Shown: positions 22,092-35,442, counted from the stretch's first letter. The stretch: 64,000 nt of DNA from Citrus sinensis (GCF_022201045.2 NC_068559.1:27659501-27723500); one strand, 5' to 3'. The notes: a model not told the origin generated them from the letters alone. Numbers and translations: made by a program.

Positions 22092-24121
22092 TCAGTGTGC
22101 TAATCGAGTAGTGGCAGTCTTCTTAAAATCAATTTTGTCAACCTTTACTTCACCGTCAATTAATTCGTATACATAAACCACAACTCGCAGACCATCAATG
22201 TCCATGAGTACAAAGCTTGGGTTTACATCAAATGTAAAGCTACTGTAGGCACCAGTTGCAGAGCCAGGATTTATAACAACACCACCTTCATGTTTGTAGG
22301 CTTTGAACTGATGGGTATGACCAGTCACAAGGATGTCCACATCCAACTGCCTTTGCAGCATTGCCAGCGAATCCAAGTCCCCCCATGGAATAACCTTCAG
22401 ATGGTGGACACAAAAGGATAATTAGTGCAAACACTGTCAAGTTAAACAATGCAATTTCTATTGCTATCAAAAGCAAAATCTTCCTCAAGTTTTATTTCTG
22501 CGCCAACTAATTTTGACTACAACTATGAGAAACCAACTTGGAGCCCAAATATAGAGAACCAAAAGGGACTTGAGTGTGTCTGTTGATTGCACAAGTTTCC
22601 ACAACTATCAATCCCATTAAATCCCCACACCTAACATTTCCCTTCAGCTGGAGAGAAGATAACATACTTGTGACCCGGGGGGGGAGGAAAAAAGACTAAG
22701 ATCAATGATTCTTATTCACACGCTCTGCGGACACAAAGGGCAAACCAAGGAATAAGCAGAGCACTATACAAAAGGCAAACAAAGGAATAAGCTGAGCACT
22801 ATCACACCATACATAAGTCCTTGCCCTAGGCCCCTATGCAATTTACCAGCTCCAAGAGCCAAAAAACAGGTATGGGCATAGGATTGTCCCTCTACTTGTG
22901 GATGAAGAATTACTAGAATAATTCATTTCCATAAGCTAAAAGCGTTAGAGAATTCAGAATGGAATGCATGCAATTCAAGGTAGAGGACTAGAGGCAGACA
23001 TTTTCACATTAGACGATATGATTACGTTAACACACCACCGCAAAGACAAGGAAAAACCAAACCTGATGACCATGGCAGATTCCAAGCTTGAATTGCCCAA
23101 TGGTGAGTGTCTTAGTTTCGGGATAACGTGAATCTTCATCATATTCACCTCGAGTGACATGCAAATCAGGACAAAGACTCTTCAAATAATCATGGACTTC
23201 CTGCCCATTGATAGCATTCATAAGGGTAAATTTAACAAGATATTCTGGAAGCAAATGTGTAGGAGGGTGAGTAAAGCAATGAAGCCAAGGAACTTCAACT
23301 GTTTCTACAACACATTTATCAAAGTATCAATCATAATATATAAATCTAGAGCAGGGAATTAACAGCTCAAGAGAAGTTCTCTTCAGGGTGTGAATATCAG
23401 TTTATCACAACCAAAAAAGTAATGAAGATAATGATAATCTGGCTCATCAATATCAGAATAAGGTACAAGTCAATGCCAAAGTAAAACAATAAGAATAACC
23501 AAATTTGTTTTAATGCTTTCTTTTGAATTCCAGGGGGGCTGCTGTAAGTTATGAACCATGACTTTAGTTATCCATTTTTTTGGTCCACCAGTAGGCCATC
23601 CAGATCAACAGGTAACATCTGGATCATCCAGTCTAAGTAAGAAGCCATTATGCAGTATGTATTATACGGTTACAATTATCTATCAACCAGCAGGCGGCAA
23701 CAACATCATAGTAAATGTTAAAGAAAGTGGTACAATATCAGCAAATTATTAGTTATTCAAATGTTTCCAATCTAAGATTTCTCAATGCTACTCATAACAA
23801 GAACAAATAATAGTCTCAGGATTCAAATTCTAATAAAAATAATCTTTTTTTTCTTCAAAATTTTCAAGAGAAATTAAGAATGCATGTCAAAAGCAATTTC
23901 AACATTCTGATAAACACTACCAAGAGAACAACCCCAATCAATTATATCACATACCATAACTAAACCCAAAAGACAAGAGAGAGATTTACTTTGATAGAGA
24001 GATTGCCAGTACAAATGATGTGCTGAATTTTTCCAGGAACGAGCATAGATTTGAACTTTTGGGGCAGGTCAGATGCACGGTGAGGAATGTGAAGGTCTCC
24101 GATTGCTAATACTAACACCAT
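22092..24121 (-). CDS. VPS29: Vacuolar protein sorting-associated protein 29 (retromer subunit)
   Basis: Coding exons are 24121-23990, 23200-23063 and 22394-22092, all phase 0, giving 190 aa, the normal plant length. The fold is a metallophosphoesterase: GDLHIPHR near the N-terminus, ICTGNL (GN motif), GEYDED, ICHGHQVIPWGD and [11 protein letters not shown]. In VPS29 the metal site is vestigial and the surface binds VPS35 in the core retromer, which recycles vacuolar sorting receptors from endosomes. Conservation is high and nothing is missing. A 5' UTR intron is likely: donor after CAAGAACAG near 24351 and acceptor TTATGCAG near 24173, so transcription should start near 24380-24450. Intron 1 (about 790 bp) and intron 2 (about 670 bp) carry no other gene. 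Confidence 0.96.
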
Positions 24122-24449
24122 CTTCAACAAAATAAGCAACCTCTCTCTTAATATTGACCCATCACCATAATCTGCATAAACCCAGATCAAATTTAGCATT
24201 TTAATCAAAACCCAAGATTACACAGATCATAAACGAATTAGACATGCTAAGATGTGTATGGAAATTACTAGGTCCACTCCACCCCCATAAGAACCCTAAA
24301 CGAAAAGATTAAATTGAGTAACAAGATTGTGATTTGACAAATTCAGTTACCTGTTCTTGTCTGATTAGTTTAAGGAACAAGAGCAATTGGTAATTAGCAA
24401 CCGGCTGAAGTAAGGATGCAAGGCTTCTTAGTTAAGTTCGTAGATCATA

Positions 24450-25678
24450 GCGCCAAACGTACAGAAACTGGACGTTCGGTTGCTTCGCCATTGATTTAAT
24501 AAGCCGGGTGTTTGGGTACTGGACTAATATAATTCCCAATGGGGAATAAACAATAGTCTGATTCTACTCTAATCTAGAATTGTTGTCCGGTGTAATACAT
24601 CGGAGTCCCTAAATTTATTATAATTTATTAAAAGAAAATTTGTTTTTTCCATTTGTGGTAGTAAATACGTTCCTATTCCAGATTTTTTTTTTCAATGCTA
24701 CATTTATAATGCATCAGAGATCCACAAACACGATGCGATATAGGCTTAGTTGAGACCTAACCCAAAAATTTATGTTGATAAAGGAGAGTTCTACCCCCAA
24801 CTAATTATTTTTAAAGTCTCAACTGTTATAAAAATATTTACAACTTGTATCTCAATAATAGTTGAGGATATTTTCTTAAAAAAAAAAAGAAAAGAAAATC
24901 AATAAATAATATGTGAAGATATGACAGACACTAGACCAAGTGTGTTATGGACCTATTTGATACAATAAATTAATTACGTTCTTTTATGTGAAGAAAATTA
25001 TCCACGTTCATTTTATAATTGTTTTACTAGTTAAGCAATCAATAGTGACTAATCAAATATTTAATAAAGTGATAAAAATGATATAATGAATGCTAAACAA
25101 GTTGGTAATTCAGACATCTCCATGCTCAAAAGAGCTTGGGAGTTTATAAAATATATATGTATATATAATCGAGCACAAATAAAAACAAATGTTAACGTGG
25201 CAAACAAAAGCCCACGTGATACATCAGTAAGCGCTGTCCCTGTACATTTCTTTTACCTTAATTTAATTAGCATAAACACGATTATGGCTCCAAAAGTTGC
25301 GAAAGGGGAAGCGAATGAATTTAATTTGTCTAAGCAAAGATTCATTTCATTCCACGAGTTTGCATCCATCAACGTCTTACAACTGTCTTCTAGACATTGA
25401 AATATTCTCCTTCTTACATCTTGTTTCAATGTGCATGTTTCATTGGATGGCTAGGATCAATCCTTTTTTTTTCCCAAGTGAATATGCATCGCTTTGGAAG
25501 TACCGTCAAAGAAGGTCTTGTCGTCGTCATTTAATGCCCTTATAGTTTCTCTCCGAAGACGTTACATAGTTGGCTTCACCTCATCGTCTTTAAAAATGCC
25601 CCAAGGGCATAAAATAATTTTTGTACTTTTTGTTATTGTTTCACATTCATTGTTAATGTGTTTGTTATACAATTGGTA
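24450..25678. other. Intergenic region between divergent genes
   Basis: The region separates VPS29 (-) and the first kinase gene (+) and must hold both promoters. It is AT-rich. Small open frames at 25086-25680 have no domain and probably lie in the kinase 5' region. Confidence 0.45.
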
Positions 25679-27751
25679 ATGGGAAATTGTCTAAGGAAAA
25701 ATCCTCAAGACCCCAATCGACAGCTTGACATTGCTCGACCTCCTGCTGCTGGTTTATCTCCATTGCATCAATTTCTTCATCTCTGTTGCTAAGCATGAGC
25801 ACGTGCATGTGCATGAGTTTCTTAGTGCTGAAATTTATTAGATTTTTTTTTTTTAATTTTATTATAGGAGTGACTCGAATTCCTCGTCAGAATCGAACGT
25901 CTACAGTCGAAGAGAAAAGGACTCCATCTGATTCATCAAAAGCTGTACAAGGTATCCGCATAAGCTGTATATGACTATATATGTTACATCTTTGTGTTTT
26001 CAGCTTCCAATCTTCCATGGAGTTTATGTTACTCAACATAAATTCATTGTTGCAGAAAATCGTCGTAAACATCGTAGACGTGACTACCGACTCCGAGAGT
26101 GGAAAACTTCTGTTTTCTCAAGTTCACAGAAAGGTATACACACTGTTTTAATTGATTTTCCAATGAGATAAAACAATATTGGTTTGCCTTCCTAATAATG
26201 TAGTTCTTCTTGATTGTTTAATTTCTTTGCATAGAAAAGCACAGTAAGAAGTACAGAGAGCGTACCATGCCGGAGAGTTTGCCCGTTGCTGCAAGAGATC
26301 TCCCCGCTGTGTCGTTCCACCGGGATGAAGTTTTTCATGCTTACAAGCTCAAGTACTTTTGCCATGGACTGTTGGAGGCTGCCACCCGTAAATTTAGTGA
26401 AAAAAATTTGATTGGCCAGGGCGGTTTTGGTGATGTTTATATAGGATATATCAATTCCTGTGCAATGACTGCTGCAAGAAGAAAAAATGCTGATTTTGCT
26501 GTTGCTGTCAAGAGACTCAGAAGAAAAGGATCTCAGGGCCAGGACGAATGGGAGGTGGTGTTATTTTTTTAACTCTCAATCTTTGTTCACTTTGCTGCCT
26601 CCATAAATTCCCGCTTTATCTAAGATTACATTATGCCTGCAGAATGAATTGAGATTTTTGAGCAGATTAAATCATCCTAATGTAGTGAAGCTGATGGGAT
26701 ACTGCTGTGACGATCAACACAGATTGTTGGTTTACGAGTATGTGACTAGAGGAAGTTTGGAAGATCATCTCTTGAATGGTAAAGCACAAGCTGCATACAT
26801 GAAGTTCTGAGAATATGTTTGCAGTGAGAGGACTGATATATCCAAACTAAATTTTGGCTTTACAGAAGATGATACAGAGCTAAACTGGGAAAGAAGGATC
26901 AAAATAGCTTTAGGAGCAGCAAGGGGCTTAGAACACCTTCATACTTACTGGAGGCCAGTCATTCATCGTGATGTCAAAGCTTCGAATGTCCTGCTAGATG
27001 ACGTGAGTTTCTGAAATTTTCTTACTTGTTAAAATGCTTTTGAAAGCTATGTGCATTCTATTGACACTGTACGTAAATCCTCCATGTAACAAGGTGTTCT
27101 TTTTGTAACTATCATCCGCAATAAGAGTAAATATTGCAGGATTTCAATGCCAAAATTTCAGACTTTGGACTGGCTAAGTTTGGACCTCTAGGTGACAAGT
27201 CCCACATCTCCACAAGGGTCCTTGGCACCAGAGGATATTTCGCTCCTGAATACATCGCAACAGGTATAATATTCAACTAATAGCACCTCTCATCATATTG
27301 CTAGGACCACAATAGCACTAATAAGCTGATACTTGTCTTCTTAACAGGGCATTTGACCCTAAAAACAGATGTATACAGTTTTGGAGTTGTTCTCCTAGAG
27401 ATACTCTCTGGCAAAACTGCAGCCATGAGACGAACAAATGGGTTGGCAGGAAATTGGGCAAAGCCTTATCTTAGCAACAAGCTGGCACTACATCAAATTA
27501 TCGACGAGAAACTAGGAAGGAACATCCAGATGGAAGAAGCTCAAGAGTTTGCTGAAATCATACTCAGATGCCTTAATTCAGACCCCAAGAATCGGCCAAC
27601 AATGAGTGAAGTTGTAGCTGCTCTGGAGCAACTACAGCTAAACATGGGTAGCTGCTATCAGACCTCACTTAGAACATCTACACACACAACAAGGACCCGC
27701 TCTTTTGAACAGCGTCCACTAAAGCAAAGAATGTCAAATCTTGTAATCTAA
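25679..27751 (+). CDS. Receptor-like cytoplasmic kinase, N-myristoylation type (RLCK-VII-like)
   Basis: Eight exons: 25679-25751, 25868-25951, 26056-26133, 26235-26554, 26643-26778, 26866-27002, 27140-27263, 27348-27751. They sum to 1356 nt, 451 aa. The start MGNCLRKN is a consensus N-myristoylation site with a neighbouring Cys for palmitoylation, so the kinase should sit at the plasma membrane. A basic, Ser-rich N-terminal region ([12 protein letters not shown]) precedes the kinase domain. Kinase motifs: GQGGFGDVY (P-loop), VAVKRL (catalytic Lys), HRDVKASN (catalytic loop, RD type), DFGLAKFG, and [10 protein letters not shown] (activation and P+1 segment). All catalytic residues are present. 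RLCK-VII kinases relay signals from immune and growth receptors. The sequence departs from classical PBL members (HRD where PBLs have YRD, and an insertion [13 protein letters not shown] after beta-2), so I place it near, not firmly inside, that subfamily. Confidence 0.9.
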
Positions 27752-28258
27752 TTTTGCTATTTGAAATCAAGTTCTAATTCACTTCACATACATTCCACAG
27801 TTATTCTGGTCAAGTGAAAACAAAACCAAGCATCATGATGTATCGTATATGCGTCCAACAAGTTCTTAGTAGTGAGATAAGATTCCACTAGCTTCCTAGT
27901 GTAGAAGGCAAATAAGAGCACATGAAACTTTGCTTTCTGACAAACAAGATAGCTTGTATTCTAGAACACAATTGAATCGAAGAGTTAGGCCAACTAATGG
28001 GTCAGCACCACAAGCAGAAAAATCATTTGCTCATTCAAAACGAAAGGATGTGTAACGACAGCAAAAAGAAACATTTATATCTGGGCTATTGATACATATA
28101 CAGCAGGAAAACAACATATCATCAAGAAACAAAAAGGCCTATGACAATCTTCAGTACTATTCACTCAAAACAGCATCAGAAGACACATCCATACAATAGT
28201 TATTTTGACAACTGGCAAGAAGGCATTTAAGAAATTTACAAAAAAGATGCTTCTCGGT
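27752..28258. other. Convergent 3' spacer of two kinase genes
   Basis: 507 bp separate the stop codons of two convergent kinase genes and must hold both 3' UTRs. Overlapping antisense transcripts are possible. Confidence 0.5.
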
Positions 28259-31200
28259 TCATCTTACTCGTGGAGATTGCCGGTGTGATGGCAATGGCGA
28301 TGCAGTTGGTGTCATATTCAGTGGAGAACGCTGCTGCCTCATTGGTGACTTGCGTACTGTAACTGGGCCAGTCTGCCTATGTGGTTCAGACTGGGAGAGT
28401 TTGGCTGAATTTTTGGGGGCTTCAAGTCGCTCTAGTATTGCTAAAACCTCAGACATCCGAGGCCTAAGTTTAGGTTCGTTATTTAAGCACTGTAAGGCAA
28501 GGGTAGCAGCTGTATGGGCTGCTTTCTGGGGGTACTGGCCTCCCAACTTGGTGTCCATGATGCGAAATAATTTCCTTTTGTCAGACAAATATGGTTTTGC
28601 CCAGTCTACTAGACTCTGCTCAATACCAACTTTTGTTTTATCTACAGCACATCGCCCAGACAATAGTTCAAGCAAAACAACTCCGAAGCTGTAGACATCA
28701 CTTTTAGTTGTAAGCCGACCTGTTAACCAGTAAAAGCTTAATTACACATTTAACTTTAAGAACAAAAGATATAAAAAGAAACTACTCGATCAAGAGGAAT
28801 AATCCTAGTTTCTTTTTTAATAAATGCACTGTATATAGAAGAAGCCAATAGTACACGGCCTTCACATTATTAGACATCTTACTGATTAGAAACAATTTAA
28901 AGAATGAGATCCTCCAGTATGAATGTGCTACACATACATTTTTCACTCTATTTAACCCCCCCAATAATAAATCAAATGGTCAAAATTTCATTAATCAAAT
29001 GTTCATCATCATTAGATTCCACCTCAGTTCAATTTTAATCCAATATATGAAAACGCAGAATAGATTAAACATTTTCTGATTGCTAGAACATGATTGATTT
29101 ACATTGAACATCAAAGAACTAATGATAGCAGATTGACATCAACGGAGAATTCACAAACTTGATTCAGAAGTATTAACTAGCAAGGTAAAAGACATGGGAA
29201 TTTAACGGACCTGTAGCAACATATTCAGGTGCTGCATAGCCATGAGTACCCATAACTTGGGTGGAAACATGAGTCCTATCACCAGTGGGCCCAGCCTTGG
29301 CCAAACCAAAATCAGAAAGTTTGGCATTGAATTCCTACATCCACAATACATTATGAGCGCTGGTAATATGTGTGAATTTAATGATAAAAGTAACAAAAAG
29401 TTTTACTAATTAACAGCCTACCGCATCTAGTAGAATATTAGATGCCTTGAAATCACGATATATAACTTGTGATTCTGCATCGTGAAGGAAAGTGAGCCCT
29501 TTAGCAGCACCTATAGCCACTTTCATCCTCACTGCCCAAGAAAGTGGCTGTGGTCCTCCTGAAACCATACATAGAGAATCCAAAAACTCAGATTTAGCCA
29601 CCTAAATGTTTCGGATAAGAGTATTTTAATTTTCCAGCAACAAGTACTGCAAATTAGGAAGGTCACTAGGTAACCATAATCTAGTTTCTGGCAATTACGT
29701 GAGCTTGAGGAACATTATCCAGGAAACGTACTAATACAGCTATATGGACTGCAGTAATGCTTCCTAATCAAATTCTTAGAATGCATTACTTACTTCTAAA
29801 CAAATGATTCTCTAGGCTCCCTTTGGGCATGAACTCATAGACCAGAAGCCGATTCTCACCCTCCAAGCAATACCCAATTAGCTTAACCAGATTTGGATGA
29901 TGAAGCTGGCCAAGATAATTAACTTCTGTCTGAAACCAATTAGTTATCAGTAAAAGAGACCTAGCATGAAGTTCTAAGTGAGAATGTAAAAAGTTAAAAA
30001 GAAACATACCAACCACTCCTTGTGTCCTTGGAAACCTTCAGGTTTAAGCTTCTTGACAGCAACGACCATTCCTGATCCAGGCTTAGCAGGTGAAAGTGAG
30101 TGTTGATCAATCCATCCTTTGTAAACAAAACCAAATCCACCTTCGCCGAGAAGACTGTCGGGACGGAAGTTTCTGGTGGCAGTCTTGAGCTCATTGAATG
30201 TGAAGGCTTTCAAATTTGAGGACGACAATATTTCACCCTCAGACTTTGGAGTTGGAAGACTTTCAGAATTGCCTTTTTCTTTTGAAGGTGGAATGGGAAG
30301 GGTGGAAGGGGCAGAAGAATGACTAGATCTAGTGGAAATTCTTGAGGCTCCTGATGTCAGAAGAGAAAAATGAGTTCTGGAATTTCATTTACTGCACTAC
30401 TAGCAACATCTTCCAAGCTACAACCCACTTAGACTCTACTCCATTGTTTTCATGTTCTCCTAGTTCTTTAGTTCATCTTCCTAGAAAAATCATAATAATG
30501 CCCCTATGTGCATATTAGTATACGAATGCGCTCCCCCCTAATTAAGTTAAAAACGCAGACAAACAATTCGTTGCTCCTCGGTTCTACTGTAACTTGTAAT
30601 TTATTATTGCCGTGCCAAACTTGCATGCAAATATGCTGTCAATCAAAACTAGTAAAAGGCAGGTCCCGTATTCCTCTCTTTCTGCCGACCTATTATTAAG
30701 CATGATGTGAAAACTCAATACAATAACTCATTCACTGGCCGAATTCTGTCAATTCAAATTATCTTTTAATGCTTTCACACACATGAAATCCAATTTGTTA
30801 ACACAAAAGAAACCCAAATTTATAAATGAATTAAGTTAAGTATTTCGAGTCAAACAAACTTAATTTTTGTAAGCAGAGCTCAGCTCATGAGAAAAAAGAA
30901 AGAAGGGAAAATCTATGTATATATATAAATAATTTAATTATACCACGATACAAACAGAGATGGATCAAATACTGGGCATGCAGCATGAAGTTATGAATAA
31001 ACTAATTGAACAAACATTCAAAGTGGGAGACGGTGAGAATAATTCCAAGCATCTTAATCTGAATATCAACAAAGAAGAGGACTTATCTAGTAAAATCCCA
31101 ATAAGGGGAGAAATACAACGATCAACAGAATGGGAAAATTCGGAACTACAAAAACCCTTCATCATATAAAAAAGTTGAAGCAATGATTAATTCACTTACC

Positions 31201-31266
31201 AGAAGTAGCGCGGGGGCTCTGGGTGGAATCCACTCTAGCTGAAGAATGCTGTAAACAGTTTCCCAT
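28259..31266 (-). CDS. PBL-type receptor-like cytoplasmic kinase (RLCK-VII)
   Basis: Six exons: 31266-31200, 30350-30010, 29929-29794, 29558-29422, 29334-29211, 28719-28259. They sum to 1266 nt, 421 aa. The N-terminus [14 protein letters not shown] is a myristoylation plus palmitoylation signal. A Ser/Pro-rich linker is followed by [16 protein letters not shown], the classical PBL entry to the kinase domain. Motifs: [46 protein letters not shown] (YRD form typical of PBLs), the DFGLAK region, [14 protein letters not shown], and [17 protein letters not shown]. The C-terminus is Ser/Pro/Gln-rich. RLCK-VII proteins are phosphorylated by pattern-recognition receptors and activate downstream oxidases and MAP kinases. 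The 850-bp first intron and intact splice sites suggest a live gene. Confidence 0.94.
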
Positions 31267-34200
31267 ATTTCTTCGTACTTAAAATATATCTTGTCTTTTT
31301 TGAAAAACCAAAAAAGAAAAAGAAAAAAAAAAAAAACTCTTTCTTTTGTTCGTTCAGCTGGTTGTAATTTTTAAATAAATGTAGCACCGACTAAAACGAT
31401 TCTAAGTAAGAGGAAACTAACAAGAAGCTTTCAAGTGTCTTCGGTTTTGAAGTTGGTTTTTCACAACGTGCAGTTTGGTTAGTCGAGTGGGCCAATCGAT
31501 GATGATAAGATAAGATTAGGCAGATAAAAGTAATAATCGGCGCTAAGGAAACGAAGAGGAAGAAGCAGAAGCCTGTGAACGTGAGGAAACAAAACAAACA
31601 AACGAAGAAGAAGAGAAATGGGAAACGCAGTGGAGAAAACAAAACAAAACAAAACAAATATCGTTGGTTTTGGTTTGTTAATTTGCTTCCCACTGACGCG
31701 TTAGACTTTGGTAGTCGGGCCCCGCTTCTGACGTGTGTCCCATTGCAAGTGAATTCACTCCGATACCCCTCTGCGTCTTTTATATTTTGTTTATTATATT
31801 TGTAATTGATTGTTTTGTGGGTTGACTAATCTAAGCCTCGTGACTCATTAGTCGTGATAATGGTCCAATGCGAAGTACCTTCTAATTTAGGATGAAAGTT
31901 AAGAGAAAACGTATTTGGTTCAAATTTGTTTTCCAATTTATTATTTTTAGATAGAATCTTAAATGTCATTTTAATTTTAAAATAGGATAAACAGCGATTA
32001 CCCTTTTTTATTTGTTTTATTTTATCCAAATCAAATTCAAATATAATTTCTTTGAGATAAAATATTAATCTATCATTAATTCGTTGTAATATCTTAACGT
32101 ATTATATATATATTTTTTATATTTTCCTCGACATATAAGATGAAAAAAAAAAAACCATATTAACAATGACAATATCCATTAAAATCTATTTAGAATGACT
32201 AGGGGCATCTTCTTCTTTTTTTCTTTAATAATGAGTTTGCTTTACTTTGAATGCACCTTTGCTTGCCAAATTATTTACGCAATGATCTGGCTGATAAAGC
32301 AATGAAATATTATGCACGTGTTTTATTATTCTCTTGCTCTATTCATTTGACATGGATTTGTAAATTATAATCATCGGCCAGCTGCTAAGGCTTAATCTCT
32401 AATAACTTCTCAATTGTTTAACAGTTAGCAATTAAATCATACTAAAAGATTGATTTTAAGTTGATATAAGTTAATAAATTATATAACTTAACAGGACCTT
32501 AATTATTGATGGCAGCTAGCAAGAATAATTGAAACCCATAACCATTAATCGTGCAGGGATAATTTGGGAATGGAAATTACCACGTCATGTTTTGCTAAGC
32601 ACCTACATCAACCGAGCGATGAGAAGCATCTCGCTTCGGATATAAAGGCCACTCAATTTTTTTAAAAAAAATATCAACACAGAATATAATAATTATAGTG
32701 TATTGACCAAAAAGAATTCTGTGCAACCCTCAATCCGTTTTCACATTGGACCCACTGTTTGATAATAGACCTGATAAAAAGTCCACCAGTTTCTAGGCTG
32801 GACGTTTCTTATGAAGCCACGTTATGTCATAATAATTAGGGTCGTGCTGCTTGGGTTATATTCATAATAATTTATAGATCAATTAGATTAAAAGGTGACT
32901 GTATCGATTATCCCAGTGAGTTATTCACATCTGTAATGATTTGACTGACTGTAAGTTATTATAAATATAACTTAGCAAAACCTAGTACTTAACAATAATA
33001 TTCAATTGTTAGGATGTGATATGAACGAATTCTGTCCAAGAAGACGGTCGTTTTGGAGTTGATATTTGATGAGCCGTTTGTTTTTATGTGCATGCCGTGC
33101 GATAATGGTGCCATAAAGTCGCAGTGGAATGGACTTGGTCTAAAAGTGAAGAGCACTGGATACTCTTATTTGAAACATGTCTCCATAAAAGCAATGTCGT
33201 AATCATCTAAATGCTGAAATTTAACTTTATAGGTACTGAATTTTGAAGAATTCCTTATAAAAAAAAAGTTCGTAAAGATATTTGAGTGGTGCTACATATT
33301 TTAAAATTTTTTAATCTTAAAAAATTATCTCAAATAGTGCAACATTCATCTATTGGTTAGTGAAACAATGTAATTAATTCTGAATTTTATAAAGAATTAC
33401 CAACTACTTAATAAATAACACAACATTCATCAATTAGTTAGGGAGATAATCTAAATAATTTTGAATTTTATAAAGAATTACTAACCACTTCATAAATGAC
33501 ATATCAATTTAGATGAAATATGACATAGAAGATTTGGACTGTGTATCATTAATCAAAATATTCTGTTTATACAATAATACGATAAAATTTTTCATAAATT
33601 TGATAAAATATATCGCAGGACTACAAGTTGCGCCTTGAAAGTTGAAGGACATAGATTCGAGTTTTATCATCAATAAAAAAATTTGTGTTAGAAGTTAAAG
33701 CTTTAATTCTCTTCCTATTAATGAATCGGAATAGTTAGGTGGGGGAAAAAAATAATTTAATTCATTTCTAAAAGTTAGATTCGGTCATTTCCAAATTTCA
33801 TGACCTATTAAATCGAATCAAACTCGATTTTCTTATTCTTCAAGTCTTCAACAGAAAATATTTGGAAGCGGAGGCTGCTGGGCTTTAATGCAAGTGCAAG
33901 ACCATTTCAACCAGACATTTCAGTATAGAGTAATGGGGCCTAATTAGTGGGTAAATTTTGGAGACCTGTCTCGTATATATGGGGCCTAGGAATTGTGCTC
34001 GCTTTCAAATTGTTTAAAAGTAAAACAGCTCTCGCGATATTTGTTGATGTATTCACTCCTCTTTTATTTAATAGCCATTATAACTCTTTAAATAAATTAT
34101 AAATAATTGACACGAACATGTAGTATTATTTCGATAGATTAGAATCAGTCGTTAGCTGCTATTACTGGTTACTAGATTCTACTTATCCGGGACGGACAGG

Positions 34201-35065
34201 TGCCAAAAATCGATTTGGTAGCACGTTGCGATGACGGCCTGGTTACAGCGAATGTTCTGCCGTGGCTATTGGGTCTGGGCCCGGGTCCCTGTTCATGATA
34301 ATGACCCTGCCCGAGATTTACGAAACAATAATCCGGAGAATTTTTCTTGGCGCGTGTTCGAAAAGTTGATGGGCCAGAAATTATGGTTCTTGGGTCGCTT
34401 TCTCAAGTCAAGATGTCTAGTTGACTCAACCTGGCCCAATACCCAAAATCACGGTAGTAAGCATATATCCAATTAATGCCTTCAATTCAACTTCTAAGCT
34501 CCTATCATTTACACTAGTGATATTTTTTTTTAAATTTTTTCTGTTGTTGAGTTCGTAATATAAGTTTGACATGGTTACAAGTTACAAAATTTATATCTAA
34601 ATACTGCAGCAGCAATTATGTAATCAGTAAAAACGATTTTATAATTTCACAGTATTCATAAATTAATGATACATCAAATGTCATCTCATTAAAAAAAAAA
34701 ATTCTTATCCCACAAATAAGGTAATATTTCCCCTATGCTTTACTACATATTTTAGACGAATAAATTATAATTGAAGTCTAATTGAGTTGTTTTAAGCATT
34801 TTTTTTTCACATGGTTTGAATTCTAATATAAATTCGGGCTGAAAAATAAATTTGAGTTTTGCCACTCCTATTTTAAAAAAAATTCAAAATCTTACCTATT
34901 GATTTAAATTAGTAATATCATTAAGATGATGTACTTAGTGCCAATATATATATAGAGAGAGAGAGTAGTGGGTGATGTCGATATTTATCTTTTGGCAAGA
35001 AGCACCATCTGATTAATTTATAAATTTTAGTACTATTCACATAGAGTTGTAAAATTGGCAAATGC
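31267..35065. other. Intergenic region, no gene seen
   Basis: 3.8 kb, AT-rich. The first part (to about 31800) is the upstream region of the PBL kinase, with (AACAA)n-like low complexity near 31630-31655. A tandem duplication lies at 33340-33502. The open frame 34231-34476 has no domain I can name. Dinucleotide AT then AG repeats occur at 34945-34968. Confidence 0.5.
33340..33502. repeat. 81-bp tandem duplication
   Basis: Two adjacent copies start CAACATTCATCTATTGGTTA and CAACATTCATCAATTAGTTA. Both contain GAATTTTATAAAGAATTAC and end in ATAACA/ATGACA. The exact offset is 81 bp. Non-coding. Confidence 0.85.
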
Positions 35066-35175
35066 TAAGTTACAATAATTGTAACATACATTTTTCATGT
35101 GAATCACATAAATTATGGGTCTTATAATTTTATATAATTCACATAAAATATATATGTTATAATTATTGTAACTTA
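35066..35175. mobile_element. Fold-back MITE, about 110 bp
   Basis: The sequence folds almost completely on itself. TAAGTTACAATAATTGTAAC at the left pairs with GTTATAATTATTGTAACTTA at the right, and pairing continues through CATGTGAATCACATAAATTAT and the opposing ATAATTCACATAAAATATAT. The ends are TA/TA, as for Stowaway/mariner elements, but a TA duplication is not diagnostic. Confidence 0.7.
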
Positions 35176-35423
35176 AAGGCACCCTCTAAAATTATATCTC
35201 ATATCAAGGGAGTCACTAGGCACTGTTGCCGATACGATTCATGTACCAAATGAGCCTGTGAGCAAAAGTGGCAGTGGCCTAAATAGTAAATAGTCTCCAA
35301 TTGTTGAATTTAGTCAATATCTGTTTTACTTGTCATGTTTTTAACTTACAAAAAAAAATGAAAAGAAAAGATCGCGTCCGCGTATGTGCAGCCAATCAGA
35401 ATGGCAGGATGGAGTGAGTAGAA

Positions 35424-35442
35424 CCAATAAGAATTAACCACG
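35424..35442 (+). promoter_or_regulatory. Endoplasmic reticulum stress element (ERSE)
   Basis: CCAAT, exactly nine bases (AAGAATTAA), then CCACG matches the full ERSE consensus CCAAT-N9-CCACG. It lies about 210 bp before the ATG of an ER-type UDP-galactose/glucose transporter. The CCACG overlaps a G-box (CACGTG, 35439-35444), and another CCACGT follows at 35451. ERSEs bind NF-Y together with ER-stress bZIP factors (bZIP28/60 in plants). Arabidopsis UTR1 is known to be induced by the unfolded protein response, so the match has functional sense. Confidence 0.8.

Noticed and set aside
34231-34476. 81-aa frame with higher GC than its surroundings
   Set aside because: No domain or relative recognised. 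Local composition alone does not make a gene.
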